DNA of 64,000 bases, taken from positions 16,251 through 80,250 of the forward strand of contig JAILFN010000123.1 of NCBI GenBank assembly GCA_024697545.1, in the 5' to 3' direction. Shown here piece after piece: positions 7,707 to 17,007 of the stretch (positions are counted from its first letter, which is position 1; every line of letters starts with the position of its first letter). The DNA is from Ruminococcus sp. (GTDB taxonomy: Bacteria > Bacillota > Clostridia > Oscillospirales > Ruminococcaceae). The position numbers and the translations under genes were made by a program. The notes under the pieces are model-generated. The model saw only the letters and a program-made list of their open reading frames with translations. It was not told where the DNA came from and ran no database searches.

Positions 7707-8404
7707 GTGATATCAAGGGGCATTCGGTCGAAATGCTGGGCGGGACAGGGCTGCACATATCGGCTTCACACCGATTCGGGACGGATGCTTTCCTGCTTGC
7801 GGATTTTGCAGCACCGCGCCACAAGGATACGGTCATTGACCTGTGCTCGGGCTGTGGGATAGTCGCTGTTGTGATGAAGCTGAGATTTGCCCCCAAGTCG
7901 GTCACGGCTGTCGAAATCGAGCGTGAGGGCACCGAGCTTACGAATATAACTATCCAAGAAAACGGACTGCAAGACTTTGCCGCGGTCTGCGCCGATCTTC
8001 GTGAATGGAAGGCGGAGCGCGAGGTCGATCTCATCACCTGCAATCCGCCGTATTTTGCCGAAAGCGCAGGCTACCGCAGTCAAACGGCAGCAACCGCCCG
8101 ACATGAGCTGCTCTGCTCTATCGAGGACGTATGCAGCGCGGCAAAGCGCTCGCTGAAATTCGGCGGCAGGCTGTGCATCTGCAACCGTCCCGAGCGGCTT
8201 GCAGACATCATCTGCGCCATGCGGGCAAACGGGATCGAGCCGAAGCGGGCAAGGTTTGTGTCCAAAAATGCGGACACTCCGCCATGGCTGGTGCTGGTCG
8301 AGGGGCGCAAGGGCGGCAAGGCGTTCCTGACTGTCGAAAAGTCGTTATATACGACTGCCGAGGACGGCAGCTTCTCCGACGAGCTGCGCAGAGTTTATCT
8401 TTGA
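7703..8404 (+). CDS. TrmN6/YfiC-like tRNA adenine-N6 methyltransferase
   Basis: 233 residues. Class I methyltransferase with the SAM-binding motif VIDLCSGCGIVAVV (about residues 45-58), the acidic strand end VTAVEIE, and the N6-adenine catalytic motif NPPYF. It resembles tRNA1(Val) A37 N6-methyltransferases (YfiC/TrmN6), but orthologues in Bacillota are poorly characterised, so the exact substrate is inferred. Start overlaps the rimI stop by four bases, indicating translational coupling. Confidence 0.8.
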   Translation: MSDIKGHSVEMLGGTGLHISASHRFGTDAFLLADFAAPRHKDTVIDLCSGCGIVAVVMKLRFAPKSVTAVEIEREGTELTNITIQENGLQDFAAVCADLREWKAEREVDLITCNPPYFAESAGYRSQTAATARHELLCSIEDVCSAAKRSLKFGGRLCICNRPERLADIICAMRANGIEPKRARFVSKNADTPPWLVLVEGRKGGKAFLTVEKSLYTTAEDGSFSDELRRVYL

Positions 8405-8431
8405 CAATACATTACATCATAAGGTGATAGC

Positions 8432-9448
8432 ATGAAAATATTAGGCATTGAATCCAGCTGCGATGAGACTGCGGCTGCTGTGGTCGAGGACGGCAAGCGC
8501 GTCCTCTCGAACGTTGTGGCAAGTCAGATAGACGAGCATCGGCTGTACGGCGGCGTGGTGCCCGAGATAGCGTCGCGCCGGCACGCGGAGAACATCTACT
8601 GGGTCGTGCAGGAAGCACTGCTGAAAGCCGACTGCGATCTTGATGACATCGACGCTGTCGCGGTGACGTATGCACCGGGGCTGATCGGTGCGCTGCTGGT
8701 CGGTATAAGCTTTGCGAAGGGTCTTGCGATGGCGGCAGACAAGCCGCTGGTGCCCGTGCATCACATCGCGGGGCATATCGCGGCTAATTATATCACGCAT
8801 GACGATCTGGAGCCGCCCTATCTCTGTCTTGTGATCTCCGGCGGTCACAGCCACATCATAGAGGTACGCGACTATACCCATTACCACGTCTTGGGGCGCA
8901 CCCGCGATGATGCGGCGGGAGAATGCTTTGACAAGGCGGCAAGGGTGCTGGGTTACGAGTACCCGGGCGGCAAATTCATCGACGCGGCGGCAAAGCTGGG
9001 CGACCCGGGTGCTTACAAGCTGCCCAAGCCGAGAATACCGGGTAGCGATCTCGATTTCAGCTTTTCGGGACTGAAGACCGCTGTTATCAACACAGTACAT
9101 AACGCCCAACAGAAAGGCGAGGAGCTGCGACGCGAGGATATGGCAGCGAGCTTTCAGAAGACCGTTGCGGACACGCTGGTGGAACGCACCATCTCGGCAG
9201 CCGAGATGCTCGGCAGCAAAAAGCTCGCCATTGCGGGCGGAGTGTCTGCAAATTCGGGGGTGCGTTCCGCATTCGAGCAGGCTTGCGAAAAACGCGGCAT
9301 AAAGCTCTATATGCCCGAGCTGAGATACTGCGGCGACAATGCCGCTATGATCGCCTGTCAGGGATATTACGACTACCTTGCGGGAAAACGTGCAGATGAG
9401 AGCCTCAACGGTATAGCGACGCTTTCGCTGGACAAAATATCGGAATAA
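8432..9448 (+). CDS. tsaD: tRNA threonylcarbamoyladenosine transferase subunit TsaD
   Basis: 338 residues. TsaD, with TsaB and TsaE, transfers threonylcarbamoyl to A37 of ANN-decoding tRNAs. The signature N-terminus MKILGIESSCDETAAAVV, the metal ligands in HHIAGH (residues 110-115), SGGHSHI and the C-terminal CGDNAAMIA are all present, so the protein looks intact. AAGGTGAT precedes the ATG. tsaB and tsaE are not in the window. Confidence 0.95.
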   Translation: MKILGIESSCDETAAAVVEDGKRVLSNVVASQIDEHRLYGGVVPEIASRRHAENIYWVVQEALLKADCDLDDIDAVAVTYAPGLIGALLVGISFAKGLAMAADKPLVPVHHIAGHIAANYITHDDLEPPYLCLVISGGHSHIIEVRDYTHYHVLGRTRDDAAGECFDKAARVLGYEYPGGKFIDAAAKLGDPGAYKLPKPRIPGSDLDFSFSGLKTAVINTVHNAQQKGEELRREDMAASFQKTVADTLVERTISAAEMLGSKKLAIAGGVSANSGVRSAFEQACEKRGIKLYMPELRYCGDNAAMIACQGYYDYLAGKRADESLNGIATLSLDKISE

Positions 9449-9452
9449 GGCT

Positions 9453-9917
9453 ATGAAGTATATCAGAAAGGCATCGCCGCAGGATGCCTCGCGCATAGCT
9501 GAGCTTATCGTTGTGAATTACAGGATGAATTTCTATCCTTTCTTCAAAAACGACGAATTTTATTTCGGAGAGCTCAACGTGATAGATACGGCTTCGGAAT
9601 ACGCCGAGGGTTCCGAAGCGCTCAGAAACACATACGTTTACGACGACGGCGCTGTTAAAGGCATGATAAGGATAGAAGGCACCGAGATAAGAAAGCTGTT
9701 TGTCGAACCATCGTTTCAGAACCTTCATATCGGACAGAAACTGCTGGACTTTGCCGTTTCGGAGAAAAAAGCCTCGTGGCTGTGGGTACTGGAATATAAC
9801 GAACGTGGCAGACGATTCTATGAGCGGAACGGGTTTATCCTCACGGGAGAGAAAATGCTCGAGGACGGCTGGGTGCCGCTTTTGAAAATGGAAAAGAATA
9901 TTAACACAAGCAGGTGA
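9453..9917 (+). CDS. GNAT family N-acetyltransferase
   Basis: 154 residues. GNAT features: an N-terminal RKASPQDASRIAEL, central beta strand GMIRIEGTEIRKLFVEP, the acetyl-CoA loop region FQNLHIGQKLLDFA (about residues 88-101) and NERGRRFYERNGFI near the end. The substrate cannot be predicted. It starts four bases after tsaD and ends four bases before polA, so it is co-transcribed with both. Confidence 0.8.
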   Translation: MKYIRKASPQDASRIAELIVVNYRMNFYPFFKNDEFYFGELNVIDTASEYAEGSEALRNTYVYDDGAVKGMIRIEGTEIRKLFVEPSFQNLHIGQKLLDFAVSEKKASWLWVLEYNERGRRFYERNGFILTGEKMLEDGWVPLLKMEKNINTSR

Positions 9918-9921
9918 TATA

Positions 9922-12447
9922 ATGAAACTTCTTGCAATAGACGGAAACAGCATCATGAACCGTGCGTTTTACGGCATCAAAGCGCTTTCCACATCAAAGG
10001 GCGAGTATACCAACGCGCTTACGGGATTCATGAACATTTATCTTAAAGAGCTTGAAGCCGTAAAGCCCGACTGCGTGGCTGTGGCATTCGATCTCAAAGC
10101 TCCTACTTTCCGTCACAAGGCGGATCCGACCTACAAAGCCAACCGCAAGGGTATGCCCCACGAGCTGGCTTTGCAGATGCCGCTCATCAAGGAGATACTG
10201 GGCTATCTCGGTGTCAGGATCATCGAGTGTGAGGGCTGGGAGGCTGACGATGTACTCGGGACACTTTCAAAGCTGTTCAGCGGCAGCGATGAGTGCGTGA
10301 TACTGACAGGCGACCGCGATAATCTTCAGCTCGTGACCGACAGCTGCACCGTAAGGCTTGCCACCAACCGCGAAACTGTGGTATACACCCCCGACAAGTT
10401 CAGCGAGATGTACGACGGTCTGAAGCCTTTGCAGCTTATCGAGCTAAAAGCTCTGATGGGCGACAGCTCGGATAATATCCCCGGCGTAAAAGGCATCGGC
10501 GAAAAGACTGCCATGCAGCTGATAAAAGAGTGCGGCTCGGTCGATGAACTGTACAACAGACTGGACAGTTTAACTCTTACACCGTCGGTTCGCAAAAAGC
10601 TCGAAGCGGGTCACGACGACGCTCTCAACAGTCATTTCCTTGCGACCATCGTGACCGATGCGCCTATCGAAAGCGACAAGGATAAATATCATACAGGCGA
10701 AAGAAACGAAAGTGCGTTAAAGGAACTGCTTGCAAGGCTCGAAATGAACAAGCTGATGCAGCGTCTTGAGCTTACGGGCAATGTCGAAGCTGAGCCTCAG
10801 CCCGTTGTTGCCGAAAACAAGGAGCCGTTTGACATCCTACCGCTTACCGCCGAGAATATGCCTTCGGCTGTCACGGAGTTTTCTTTTGACGGCAGCAAGC
10901 TGGCTGTTGTCTGCGAGAACAAGGTCTATATCACCGAGGACGAAAAGCTTATACTCGGATACCTCTCCTCGGACACCGAAAAGCGATGCTTTGAGGGCAG
11001 GACTGCACACCTTTATGCCTTCGGGCACGGTACACATCTGAACGGGCTTTCTTTCTGCTGCGATCTTGCGGGGTATCTTCTGAACTCACAGGCAAGCGGA
11101 TATACCGTTGAGAATCTTTGTCTCACCTATCACACGGCATACCGAAGTGATATGGGCGAGCACGCAGACGTTTGTTCGCTTCGCGATCTGATCGCCGCAT
11201 TATCGCGCGAGCTTGAGCTTGCCGAGATGAAAGATCTTTACAACGACATAGAGCTGCCTCTCTGCGAGGTGCTGGCATCTATGGAACATTACGGCGTAAG
11301 AGCGGATTCTGACGGCATCCGTGCGTTCGGCGAAAAGCTTGCCGTCAAGATGGAGGAGCTGAAAGCGGATATATTTGAGATCGCAGGCAGCGAATTCAAT
11401 ATACTCAGCCCCAAGCAGCTGGGTAAGGTCTTGTTTGAAGACCTTGGACTTCCCGCAAAGAAAAAGACTAAAAGCGGCTACTCGACAAACGCCGAGGTGC
11501 TGGAGTCTCTCGCGGACAAGCATCCGGTCATTCCAATGATACTTGAATACCGAACGCTTGCCAAGCTCAACGGAACTTATGTAGACGGACTGCTGAAACA
11601 GGTACACGCCGACGGCAGAGTACACAGCTATTTCAAGCAGACAGAAACCCGCACGGGGCGAATAAGTTCGAGCGAGCCTAATATGCAGAATATCCCCGTC
11701 CGAAAGGAGCTGGGGCGCGAGATGCGAAAATTCTTCACGGCGGAGGAAGGCTTCCTGCTGGTAGATGCAGACTATTCTCAGATCGAACTCAGAGTGCTTG
11801 CAAGCGTCTGCGGCGATGAAAATATGCGCGAGGCTTTTCTTTCGGGAAAGGACATACACACATCGACCGCAGCTCAGGTCTTCGGATTGCCCGAGGATTT
11901 TGTTGACAGCTCTATGCGTTCGGCTGCAAAGGCTGTCAACTTCGGGATAATATACGGCATCGGCGCTTTCTCTCTTTCTAAAGATATCGGCGTAAGCGTT
12001 GCCGAAGCCAAGAGATATATACAGAACTATCTCGACAACTTCTCGAAAGTGTCCGAATTTATGGACACTACCGTTGAAAACGCAAAGCGCGACGGATATG
12101 TTACGACCATATTCGGGCGAAGAAGATATATCCCGGAGCTTTCAGCCTCCAACAAGATCATGCAGGCATTCGGAAAACGCGCAGCTATGAACGCGCCGAT
12201 ACAGGGTGCTGCTGCCGACATCATAAAGCTTGCAATGGTAAAGGTCTACCGCAAACTCAGGCAGGAGCTGCCCGAAGCAAGGCTTATCCTGCAGGTACAC
12301 GATGAGCTTATCTTGGAAGTTCCAAAGGAACAGGCAAAGGCGGCAGAGAAGCTTCTGAAGGAAGAAATGGAATCGGCTGTCGATATGGCAGTGCCCATGA
12401 CGGTAGATGTTCATTCGGGCAAAAGCTGGTATGACGCCAAAGGCTGA
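9922..12447 (+). CDS. polA: DNA polymerase I
   Basis: 841 residues. The N-terminal 5'-3' exonuclease domain is complete (LAIDGNSIMNRAFYG, GWEADDVLG, TGDRDNLQLV and a helix-hairpin-helix at SDNIPGVKGIGEKTA). The middle domain (about residues 290-440) corresponds to the proofreading exonuclease but lacks the DxE and YxxxD metal-binding residues, so it is probably inactive. The polymerase domain has motif A DYSQIELRVLA, motif B RSAAKAVNFGIIYG and motif C QVHDELILEVP. Function: Okazaki fragment processing and repair synthesis. Confidence 0.96.
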   Translation: MKLLAIDGNSIMNRAFYGIKALSTSKGEYTNALTGFMNIYLKELEAVKPDCVAVAFDLKAPTFRHKADPTYKANRKGMPHELALQMPLIKEILGYLGVRIIECEGWEADDVLGTLSKLFSGSDECVILTGDRDNLQLVTDSCTVRLATNRETVVYTPDKFSEMYDGLKPLQLIELKALMGDSSDNIPGVKGIGEKTAMQLIKECGSVDELYNRLDSLTLTPSVRKKLEAGHDDALNSHFLATIVTDAPIESDKDKYHTGERNESALKELLARLEMNKLMQRLELTGNVEAEPQPVVAENKEPFDILPLTAENMPSAVTEFSFDGSKLAVVCENKVYITEDEKLILGYLSSDTEKRCFEGRTAHLYAFGHGTHLNGLSFCCDLAGYLLNSQASGYTVENLCLTYHTAYRSDMGEHADVCSLRDLIAALSRELELAEMKDLYNDIELPLCEVLASMEHYGVRADSDGIRAFGEKLAVKMEELKADIFEIAGSEFNILSPKQLGKVLFEDLGLPAKKKTKSGYSTNAEVLESLADKHPVIPMILEYRTLAKLNGTYVDGLLKQVHADGRVHSYFKQTETRTGRISSSEPNMQNIPVRKELGREMRKFFTAEEGFLLVDADYSQIELRVLASVCGDENMREAFLSGKDIHTSTAAQVFGLPEDFVDSSMRSAAKAVNFGIIYGIGAFSLSKDIGVSVAEAKRYIQNYLDNFSKVSEFMDTTVENAKRDGYVTTIFGRRRYIPELSASNKIMQAFGKRAAMNAPIQGAAADIIKLAMVKVYRKLRQELPEARLILQVHDELILEVPKEQAKAAEKLLKEEMESAVDMAVPMTVDVHSGKSWYDAKG

Positions 12448-12466
12448 TACAGAAAGGAAGATCATA

Positions 12467-13321
12467 ATGAAAAGAAAGTACGCACTTCTCGGCGAGACAC
12501 TCAAACACACCATGTCCCCGCCGATACACAAAGCGCTGTTTGATCTGAAAGGGCGCGAATTTGAATACGAGATAGTTGAAGTCACCCCCGATGAGCTTTC
12601 GGGAAAGGTCGGCTATCTCAATTCCCTTGCGGGTTATAACATCACCATCCCGCACAAGATGGGCATTATCGCTCACATCGACAAGCTTGACGATACTGCA
12701 AAACGCTACAATTCCGTCAACTGCGTTGACAACAAGGACGGCGTTCTGACAGGCTACAACACAGACTGCGTTGGCTTTCTTGAATCGATCCGCGCGATGA
12801 AGGTACATCTCGACAGAAAGGTGCTGCTCATCGGCTGCGGTGGTGTCGGAAGAATGATGGCTATCGAAGCTGCACTCGCAGGCGCAGACCTGAACATCGC
12901 CGTACTTGAAAGCGATATCCCCCTTGCGGAAAAGGCTGCCGAAGAGATCAGGGAAATGAAGCCCGACGCTGCAATAAGCATCATCGACATCAGGAAGATA
13001 GGAGCCACCGCGCATTTTGACCTGCTCCTGAACGCCACTCCTGTAGGTATGTACCCGAAGATAAACGGCTGCCCCGTTCCCGACGAAGTCATTGCCGCCT
13101 CCGACGCAGTATTTGACGTTATCTACAACCCCGGCGAAACACAGCTCCTGAAAAAGGCAAAGGCTATGGGCAAGAAATGTTCGGGCGGCATGGCTATGCT
13201 TGTATGGCAGGCGGTAAAGGCGCACGAGATATGGGACGACGACAGCTACTCGGACGATGAAGTCCGCGCGATCATAGACGAGATGCAGGCACAGGTAGAC
13301 AAGGATTTCCCCGTTGCCTGA
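12467..13321 (+). CDS. aroE: Shikimate dehydrogenase (AroE family)
   Basis: 284 residues from the ATG at 12467, which has AGAAAGGAAG upstream; the track start 20 codons earlier lies inside polA. The enzyme reduces 3-dehydroshikimate to shikimate with NADPH. Visible are the substrate segment TMSPPIHKALF (usually HSxSPxxHN), the catalytic lysine in YNITIPHK, NTDCVGF, the nucleotide-binding loop GCGGVGRMMAIEAA and NATPVGMYP. Shikimate kinase lies two genes downstream, so two consecutive steps of aromatic amino-acid synthesis share the operon. Confidence 0.88.
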   Translation: MKRKYALLGETLKHTMSPPIHKALFDLKGREFEYEIVEVTPDELSGKVGYLNSLAGYNITIPHKMGIIAHIDKLDDTAKRYNSVNCVDNKDGVLTGYNTDCVGFLESIRAMKVHLDRKVLLIGCGGVGRMMAIEAALAGADLNIAVLESDIPLAEKAAEEIREMKPDAAISIIDIRKIGATAHFDLLLNATPVGMYPKINGCPVPDEVIAASDAVFDVIYNPGETQLLKKAKAMGKKCSGGMAMLVWQAVKAHEIWDDDSYSDDEVRAIIDEMQAQVDKDFPVA

Positions 13322-13339
13322 GAATAAGGGAGCGAGCTT

Positions 13340-13755
13340 ATGAGACTTGACGGATTTGGATTATTTGTTGAAGACATGGGCAGGATGATCCGTTTTTACA
13401 GAGATGTTCTCGACTTTGAGATCAAGGAGACAGAGGACACATCGAACGTTTATCTTGTAAAGGACGGCACGCTGTTTCTGCTCTACGGCAGAAAAGACTT
13501 CGAGAAGATGACGGATCGAAGGTACGAATACATAAAAGGGCTGAACGGTCATTCCGAGATAGCACTCTATGTCGATACATTCGAAGAGGTAGATGAAGCA
13601 TTCAGCAAGGCTGTCGAAAACGGAGCGACCCCCGTCTTAGAGCCCACCCTCGAACCGTGGGGGGGCAGCGCACCTGTTATATCGCCGACCCCGAGGGCAA
13701 TCTCATCGAGATAGGCTCGTGGGATAAGCCGTATGATGTAAAGGATAAACGGTGA
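13340..13755 (+). pseudogene. VOC/glyoxalase-family protein, frameshifted at a G7 run
   Basis: The first 106 codons encode a vicinal-oxygen-chelate protein (MRLDGFGLFVEDMGRMIRFYRDVL). At TGGGGGGG (13659-13665) the frame changes: as sequenced it ends at 13714, but removing two G, or adding one, continues into YIADPEGNLIEIGSWDKP, the standard end of this family, with a stop at 13755. The repaired protein would have 137-138 residues. Either the gene is inactivated, the G run was miscounted, or its length varies between cells. The following 100 bases (13756-13855) hold no other recognisable gene. Confidence 0.75.
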
Positions 13756-13855
13756 GACAGCATAAAAGCAACAGCCACAGCTGCAACAACGACCGGCGGC
13801 GGAGCCGATTCCGTCGATAAGACAACACCCGAAAAGAAACTGTGAGGAAACGATC

Positions 13856-14353
13856 ATGATAAAGAAAAACAGACCCGTATATCTCTGCGGCTTCATGGGC
13901 TGCGGAAAGTCTACCATCGGGCGTCAGCTTGCAAGAAAGCTGGGACGCGAATTTATCGACCTTGATACATACATCGAAGAGCGTGAGGGAATGAAGATAT
14001 CAGAGATCTTCGCCGAAAAAGGAGAGCCGTACTTCAGACAAAAGGAAACGGAAGCGCTTTCGGATATCCCCGCATCAGTCGGAGTCATCGCAACAGGCGG
14101 AGGAGCTCTGCTCAGCCGTGAAAACGCCGATATCGCAAGAGAACTCGGCACTGTCATATATATCGAAGTGCCCTTTGAGATATGCTACGACCGTATCAGG
14201 GGCGACCAAAGCAGACCGATATCTTTCAGCTCGACCAAAGAGCAGCTGCTCGAGCGCTATAACATGAGGCACCCCCTGTATTCCGCACATTCTGACATCT
14301 CCGTTGACGGCAGCGGGACTCCACTCCAGATAGTCAATGAGATCCTGAAATAA
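13856..14353 (+). CDS. aroK: Shikimate kinase
   Basis: 165 residues. Phosphorylates shikimate with ATP. Walker A GCGKSTIGRQLA (about residues 15-26), shikimate-binding FIDLDTYIEE, FRQKETEAL, and ATGGGALL are all present. GAGGAAACG precedes the ATG. It is the last gene of the operon, followed by an intrinsic terminator. Confidence 0.93.
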   Translation: MIKKNRPVYLCGFMGCGKSTIGRQLARKLGREFIDLDTYIEEREGMKISEIFAEKGEPYFRQKETEALSDIPASVGVIATGGGALLSRENADIARELGTVIYIEVPFEICYDRIRGDQSRPISFSSTKEQLLERYNMRHPLYSAHSDISVDGSGTPLQIVNEILK

Positions 14354-14449
14354 TATTATCGGCACTTTTTCGGCTTATTGAAAAAATTCAATTAAAGCTG
14401 TCCTGACCCACAATAAGTAAGGGGCGTAAAACCGCCGATATCCATTTAT

Positions 14450-14486
14450 AAAACGCCGTCCGGATATTTGGACGGCGTTTTTGTTT
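14450..14486 (+). terminator. Intrinsic terminator after aroK
   Basis: AAAACGCCGTCC pairs with GGACGGCGTTTT across an eight-base loop, followed by TTTGTTT. The 14354-14449 stretch before it contains short inverted sequence (GGCG..CGCC) but nothing I recognise. Confidence 0.85.
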
Positions 14487-14517
14487 AACTGTATCGTAAA
14501 TGTTAACAAAATATCCG

Positions 14518-14546
14518 TTTAAACAAAGCCTAAAATGTGGTATAAT
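14518..14546 (+). promoter_or_regulatory. Putative promoter for the pcrA operon
   Basis: A perfect TATAAT at 14541 has a weaker TTTAAA 17 bases upstream, about 65 bases before the pcrA start and just after the aroK terminator. Confidence 0.5.
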
Positions 14547-14612
14547 TATACTCGGGTAATTATATGCAAATGAGTACTACATATATTGCATCTAATAATG
14601 AAACGGAGTATC

Positions 14613-16994
14613 ATGATGAATGATTTTAACACACTGAAAAAACAAGCAATGGAACGATTCTTTGAGGATCTTAACGATATGCAGCGCAAGGCTGTATTCA
14701 ATATCGACGGTCCTCTGCTGATACTTGCGGGCGCGGGAAGCGGCAAGACTACAGTGCTTATAAACCGCATCGCCAACATGATATACTTCGGCGACGCCTA
14801 TACATACAACGATGAATATCCGCACATCGATGAGGATATCGTTTTCCTCAAAAATTACATAGACGGTCTTTCCGATGATCACTCGCATCTGGCTTCACTT
14901 ATCAGCCACAGGACGGTAAATCCCTGGAATATCCTTGCCATAACATTCACGAACAAAGCTGCAAAGGAGCTGAAGGACAGACTTGTTAAAATGCTTGGCG
15001 ATCAGGGTGAGAGCGTCAGGGCGGCTACATTCCATTCCGCCTGCTCGCGCATACTCCGCGCAGAGGCTGACAGACTCGGCTACAAGTCTTCCTTCACCAT
15101 ATACGATACCGATGACAGCCTGAGACTTATCAAGGGCATAATCAAAGAGCTGGGGCTTTCCGACAAGATCTTCCCTCCCCGTCTGGTGCTCTCTGTAATT
15201 TCCTCGGAAAAGAACAAGATGGTTTCCCCCGAAGACTACTACAAAATGCACATAAACGATGTGCGTGACAGAGATATCGCAAAGATGTACAAGCTTTACA
15301 ACGAAAGGCTGATGTCTGCAAACGCGATGGATTTTGACGACATACTTGTCAACACCGTCAAGCTGCTTGAGCAGTTCGACGATGTGCTCGACCACTATCA
15401 GAATCTATACAAATACATACTCGTGGACGAGTATCAGGATACCAACCACGTTCAGTACAAGCTCATCGACCTGCTTGCTGCAAAGAACGGGAACATCTGC
15501 GTAGTCGGCGATGACGACCAGAGCATATACAAATTCCGTGGTGCTACCATAGAGAACATTTTGAATTTCGAGGACACATTCGCCTGCGACCCCGAAAATG
15601 ACGTTATCCGCCTTGAACAGAATTACCGTTCGACCCAGAATATCCTGACAACGGCAAACGCGCTCATCTCACACAACAAAGGGCGCAAGGGCAAAACGCT
15701 GTGGACAGACTTTGGTGACGGTGAAAAGGTAACGGATTACCTTGCCGTCAACGAGCGCTCTGAGGCAAAGGCTATTGCCAAGATCATCAAGGAAAACAAG
15801 GAAAAGGGCATTCCCTACAATAACAACGCTATCCTTTACAGAATGAATGCACAGTCCAACATAATCGAGCAGACATTCATCAGAGAGGAGATCCCCTACA
15901 TAGTGTTCGGCGGACTTAAATTCTACGACCGCAAGGAGATCAAAGACGTTATATCATACCTTGCAGTTATCAACAACCCCACCGACCGCCTCAGATTCAG
16001 ACGCATAATCAACGAACCCAAGCGAGGTATCGGCGATGCCACGATAACCGCTATAGAGCAGATATCATCAGACCTCGGAGAGGATCCCCTCGAGGTGCTC
16101 AAAAACTGCGAGTCATATGCACCTATCGCCAAAAAGAGCAAGATACTGCTTTCGGTATACGAGATGTTCAATAACCTCAGAGAGCTTTCCGATACAGTAA
16201 AGCCTTCGGAGCTTCTCGATGAGGTTCTGAAGCAGAGCGGTTATGCCGATATGCTGAACAGATCCGGAGAAGAAGGCAGGATGCGTCTTGACAACATAGC
16301 CGAGCTAAAATCGACGCTGATAAACTATGAAGACACAGCCGAAGACCCCACCCTTGAAGGCTTCCTCGAGGAGATATCGCTGTATACCGATATTGACAAA
16401 TACGACGAGAGCGAGGATTACGTCGCACTCATGACGATACATTCCGCAAAGGGTCTTGAGTTTGATAACGTCTTTGTAGCGGGAATGGAAGAAAACGTCT
16501 TCCCGTCTGCGAGAAGCTTTGAAACGGAAGAAGATCTCGAAGAGGAACGCAGGCTTGCATACGTTGCGATCACCCGCGCCAAAAAGAAGCTCTACCTTAT
16601 GCACTCGGCAGTGAGAATGCTTTACGGTCGGACAAGCTCAAACAGACCGTCAAGATTTTTAAGCGAGCTGCCGGAAGACACCATCGAACACATCAAGGAG
16701 GATCCTCCGATACTAAGAGAGCGGCTGAACAGACCTCAGAGACCCGACTACTCACACGAATCGGACGACATTCTCAACCGCCGCAAAAACAGCCTTTCAA
16801 AGACAAGCAGCGGCGGAAGCTTCAAGGTCGGCGATGTTGTAAAACACCCGAACCCAAAATTCGGAAAAGGCGTGATAATCAGCTGCGAATCAATGGGCGG
16901 TGACACACTTCTCGAGATCGCGTTTGACAGCTGCGGCACCAAAAAGATAATGTCAAACTTTGTAAAACTAAAGAAGCTTGACGATCAAGCTTGA
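14613..16994 (+). CDS. pcrA: UvrD/PcrA-family ATP-dependent 3'-5' DNA helicase
   Basis: 793 residues from the ATG at 14613 (ACGGAG upstream); the track uses an earlier TTG without a binding site. Superfamily 1A helicase: Walker A AGAGSGKTT (residues 39-47), motif Ia TFTNKAAKEL, DEExx motif as DEYQDTNH, motif III GDDDQSIYKFRGA, motif V TIHSAKGLEFDNVF and motif VI YVAITRAKKKLYL. The C-terminus has the Tudor-like segment VGDVVKHPNPKFGKGVI seen in PcrA. About 45 extra residues, rich in Asp/Tyr, separate motifs I and Ia. It unwinds DNA in repair and rolling-circle replication. Confidence 0.93.
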   Translation: MMNDFNTLKKQAMERFFEDLNDMQRKAVFNIDGPLLILAGAGSGKTTVLINRIANMIYFGDAYTYNDEYPHIDEDIVFLKNYIDGLSDDHSHLASLISHRTVNPWNILAITFTNKAAKELKDRLVKMLGDQGESVRAATFHSACSRILRAEADRLGYKSSFTIYDTDDSLRLIKGIIKELGLSDKIFPPRLVLSVISSEKNKMVSPEDYYKMHINDVRDRDIAKMYKLYNERLMSANAMDFDDILVNTVKLLEQFDDVLDHYQNLYKYILVDEYQDTNHVQYKLIDLLAAKNGNICVVGDDDQSIYKFRGATIENILNFEDTFACDPENDVIRLEQNYRSTQNILTTANALISHNKGRKGKTLWTDFGDGEKVTDYLAVNERSEAKAIAKIIKENKEKGIPYNNNAILYRMNAQSNIIEQTFIREEIPYIVFGGLKFYDRKEIKDVISYLAVINNPTDRLRFRRIINEPKRGIGDATITAIEQISSDLGEDPLEVLKNCESYAPIAKKSKILLSVYEMFNNLRELSDTVKPSELLDEVLKQSGYADMLNRSGEEGRMRLDNIAELKSTLINYEDTAEDPTLEGFLEEISLYTDIDKYDESEDYVALMTIHSAKGLEFDNVFVAGMEENVFPSARSFETEEDLEEERRLAYVAITRAKKKLYLMHSAVRMLYGRTSSNRPSRFLSELPEDTIEHIKEDPPILRERLNRPQRPDYSHESDDILNRRKNSLSKTSSGGSFKVGDVVKHPNPKFGKGVIISCESMGGDTLLEIAFDSCGTKKIMSNFVKLKKLDDQA

Positions 16995-17007
16995 AAGGAT
17001 CAAGATT

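Noticed and set aside
8441-9496. 351-residue minus-strand ORF opposite tsaD
   Set aside because: Antisense shadow of tsaD, rich in Cys/Arg/His as typical for shadows.
13756-13855. Small Ala/Thr-rich ORF after the VOC gene (ATATAATTTGGGADSVDK)
   Set aside because: It has no start codon or ribosome binding site and only continues the VOC frame after its stop.
14354-14449. Riboswitch or sRNA between aroK and pcrA
   Set aside because: Only small inverted sequences are present; no recognisable riboswitch core and it precedes the aroK terminator.
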